From: Phoenix dactylifera
Lineage: Eukaryota > Streptophyta > Magnoliopsida > Arecales > Arecaceae
Direction: 5' to 3'
NCBI RefSeq assembly: GCF_009389715.1
Contig: NC_052397.1
Span: 17,742,129-17,806,128, forward strand
Length of the DNA: 64,000 nt
Position 1 is the first letter of the stretch, and the number at the start of each line of letters is the position of its first letter. Position numbers and translations under genes: made by a program. Positions 61,760 to 64,000 of the stretch are shown here, one piece after another. The notes beneath the pieces were generated by a model, which saw only the letters and a program-made list of their open reading frames with translations, did not search any database and had not been told where the DNA came from.

Positions 61760-63266
61760 CGACGACTCATACCAGACGAGCATGAGTACACCTAGAACAA
61801 TCTGAAAAAAGAAGTTGACGCAAAGTGAGATGAATGGCCTCAATGCTCTCTCAAAGGAAACTTTCCGAGTGATGCGCGGCAAAGGACGTAACTCAGTCAA
61901 CAGCTCTATTCGCTTTTTAGAAGACATGCGTGGCCCGAAAAGCGTCGAGCTCCTTCGAAGTTCTGCATATGTCCCGAAGCAGCAGGTGTTGCCCATCAAC
62001 ACTGTGACAGCCCTAAATCCATTCGATTACTGTGGCTGAGTCATCTTCCACTGACAGTTTGGTTCGGTTTGGTGTAGCAGTAGATTACATGGACTGGAGC
62101 TGCTAGCTGGCCTACAGGTTCTTGCAGTACCACCTGAAGGAGGATTTTGAATTTATAAATGGGACTTCACAATTAAACAATAACGAATTTATGGTTCCAA
62201 CCGTTGCTCGGAGACTCCCATAATGAATCATGTAATAAGCGATGGTGTGTCTCGCAACTGTTAGATACAAACTGGGGCACTCGCTCCAATTGCAAGAAGA
62301 ATCGTGCTCATTTGAAAAGTCAAAATCAGATGTAACCGCTTTGGCAACAAGCCATGTCATAATATGACGTCCTGAAGTGTTTATATATTCTCTAAACAAG
62401 AAATAATCCAGCATGAGAAATTATTTAGCAGATTCAGGCATTAATGGAATCTCGGATGGGTTATCATGCGGAAGATTTCGAATAGTTACCAACTTTTGAG
62501 TCCCATCAACTATGAGATTCTATATCAATCAACATTAGGAGGCTGCCAACCTGCCACATGGGGATGTCAACCTAAACAATTGCTGCTTAAAGATGCTGCA
62601 ACATTCACGTCAATCTTGCCCAGCCATTTACAAGTCCTTCCATGACAAAAGTTCTCTTCTAATTGGTATACACAGTCATGTCCTTTCACTTTTTTTTATA
62701 TTTTATTTCATCAAAACATCCAGAGCTCGAAGCAATCCATTGAAATGCATGAACCTAAAGCAAGATTCACAAGCTTGATTGCTGCACTTACACAGTTCAT
62801 GACCGCCTACTAGACCATGAACTTTTCTGAGCTTTCTTGTGGGACCAAAGATCAATAATCGATGATCAAAACCATATACTATAAGAAAAAACTTTTCATC
62901 ATCACAAAGATTGAAAGCAAAGGTACACAAAAGAGATCAACAAAGAGGCCTTTCTGCATTCTTTTCTTGAGTGAAAACTATACCCCAGATCTGCATAATC
63001 TGCCTTTTGGTCGCTACATTCAGGATAAGTGAGTAGTGAAAAACTGCATATGATCTGCTGTTTTCCAAAGCATTCATGTAAGAGAAGGTAAACGCCCTTA
63101 AGGCTATTATTGACTGAAGCTGTTTCAATAAATAAAGCAAATGGAAATCAAGACAAAGGGCACAGAAGTGAGTTGGTATACATAAATTGTATTGTTGTTT
63201 TTATAGCACCGGTATCTTCCTGAAGTCATGGGTTATTGGCAACTTGCTGCTCCTGCTTGGCTGCTA
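61760..63266. other. Spacer and probable 3' UTR of the gene ending at 63267
   Basis: No domain-bearing frame. The part nearest 63267 is likely transcribed as the 3' UTR of a minus-strand gene entering from the right. Confidence 0.35.
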
Positions 63267-63328
63267 TCAGAACACCAAGATTCCAGCAACAATAGTGAAG
63301 ACCATCAGAGACTCACCAGAGGGCTTGC
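63267..63328 (-). CDS. Probable last exon of a minus-strand gene (partial)
   Basis: After a good pyrimidine tract and TTCTCAG acceptor (63329/63330), the minus strand encodes (G)KPSGESLMVFTIVAGILVF and a TGA stop at 63267-63269. The hydrophobic end could be a tail anchor or the last membrane helix of a small membrane protein. Earlier exons were not identified and probably lie beyond the window. The family is not recognised. Confidence 0.35.
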
Positions 63329-64000
63329 CTGAGAAGAAAAGCAACTAGCAAATTTACCATACAGCCTCTGAAATAAAACCTAACACTAAAAGTTATCTAA
63401 CACAGTCTTTCTGACAGTTGTATTAAGATGAGATTGATGTAATGCAAAACCTATCACAGCAAAATGTTGATCAACAGATGGCATCTGCTAGTCACTCGAT
63501 TGTGAGAATGACATGGATTCATGCATAGTCATATTTCCACAAATACTTGCATAAATAAAAAATGCACTTCAGAAAACTGAAATTTCTATGCTCCCGTACA
63601 GGCCAGAGCAACCTCATCTGTTCAAGTAGCAACCGATATAACTGGTTAAACAGCTTTGCTAGTTGCATGCATCATATACGGAGGCTAAAACAAAAGGCCA
63701 AAAACTTGCCAAAAGTTGCAAACAAAAGCCATCCACAATACAATGCTTGACCCAGTGAAGTGGCACCTGAGAACACTGATTATTTGGGAAACTGGGTCAA
63801 GCAGGGAAACTTTGTACGTATAGCCACAAATATATTAGGAAAAGAAAGGCCATGACAATTGGAAGGATAAAGGAATACAGGAAGTATGATAAATTTATGT
63901 GAGAAATGTTTAGACACTGATAAAGGAGCGAAAAGCAGACATCCCTCATATGAAAATAAGGAATCCATCTGGTGGGTGATGCCATGCACCCCAGCTAAAA

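Noticed and set aside
61366-62002. Minus-strand frames of 141 and 148 codons
   Set aside because: They read through the three-unit minisatellite in two frames and show no domain.

Overview
This window is nuclear DNA from a flowering plant. The evidence is spliced genes with GT-AG introns, plant-only protein families (a QLQ/WRC growth-regulating factor, a KIN-7 kinesin, a DUF4378 protein, a group S bZIP), a microRNA396 site, and many small plant-type transposons. Protein style and the AT-rich, repeat-studded spacers suggest a monocot, possibly a palm. That placement is an impression, because no database search was possible.

Layout. Positions 1-21585 are mainly intergenic. They hold LTR-like and TRIM-derived repeats, a 404-bp hAT-type MITE with an exact 8-bp target duplication, a cluster of foldback elements (9.3-11.0 kb), a 581-bp foldback (18.5-19.1 kb) and long AT/GA microsatellites. 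Positions 21586-30552 (+) carry a complete four-exon GRF transcription-factor gene (607 aa) with a miR396 site in the WRC exon and an LTR-like insertion in its 6-kb third intron. Positions 30553-33200 hold a TRIM copy and a dead LINE RNase H fragment that ends in a run of 42 C. A small single-exon gene of unknown function lies at 33650-34081 (+). A two-exon DUF4378/TRM-like gene lies at 37895-38979 (-). Positions 40460-50111 (-) carry a KIN-7N-type kinesin: 14 consecutive exons (528 codons) join in frame, the last exon is recognised, and part of the middle is not resolved. Positions 50383-53049 hold a near-complete TRIM, a tiny retroposon and a 5'-truncated LINE, the last two with target-site duplications. 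A single-exon group S bZIP gene lies at 56869-57387 (-) with a TATA-like box and a G-box/ABRE upstream. The right end is intergenic with microsatellites and a short minisatellite; a probable last exon of a minus-strand gene lies at 63267-63328.

The genes are independent loci with no operon-like logic. GRF (organ growth), KIN-7N (mitotic or cytoskeletal motor) and the TRM-like protein (possibly microtubule-linked) all touch on cell proliferation, but their closeness may be chance. No new multi-gene system was found. The most informative observations concern mobile-element anatomy and the GRF and KIN-7N gene structures.
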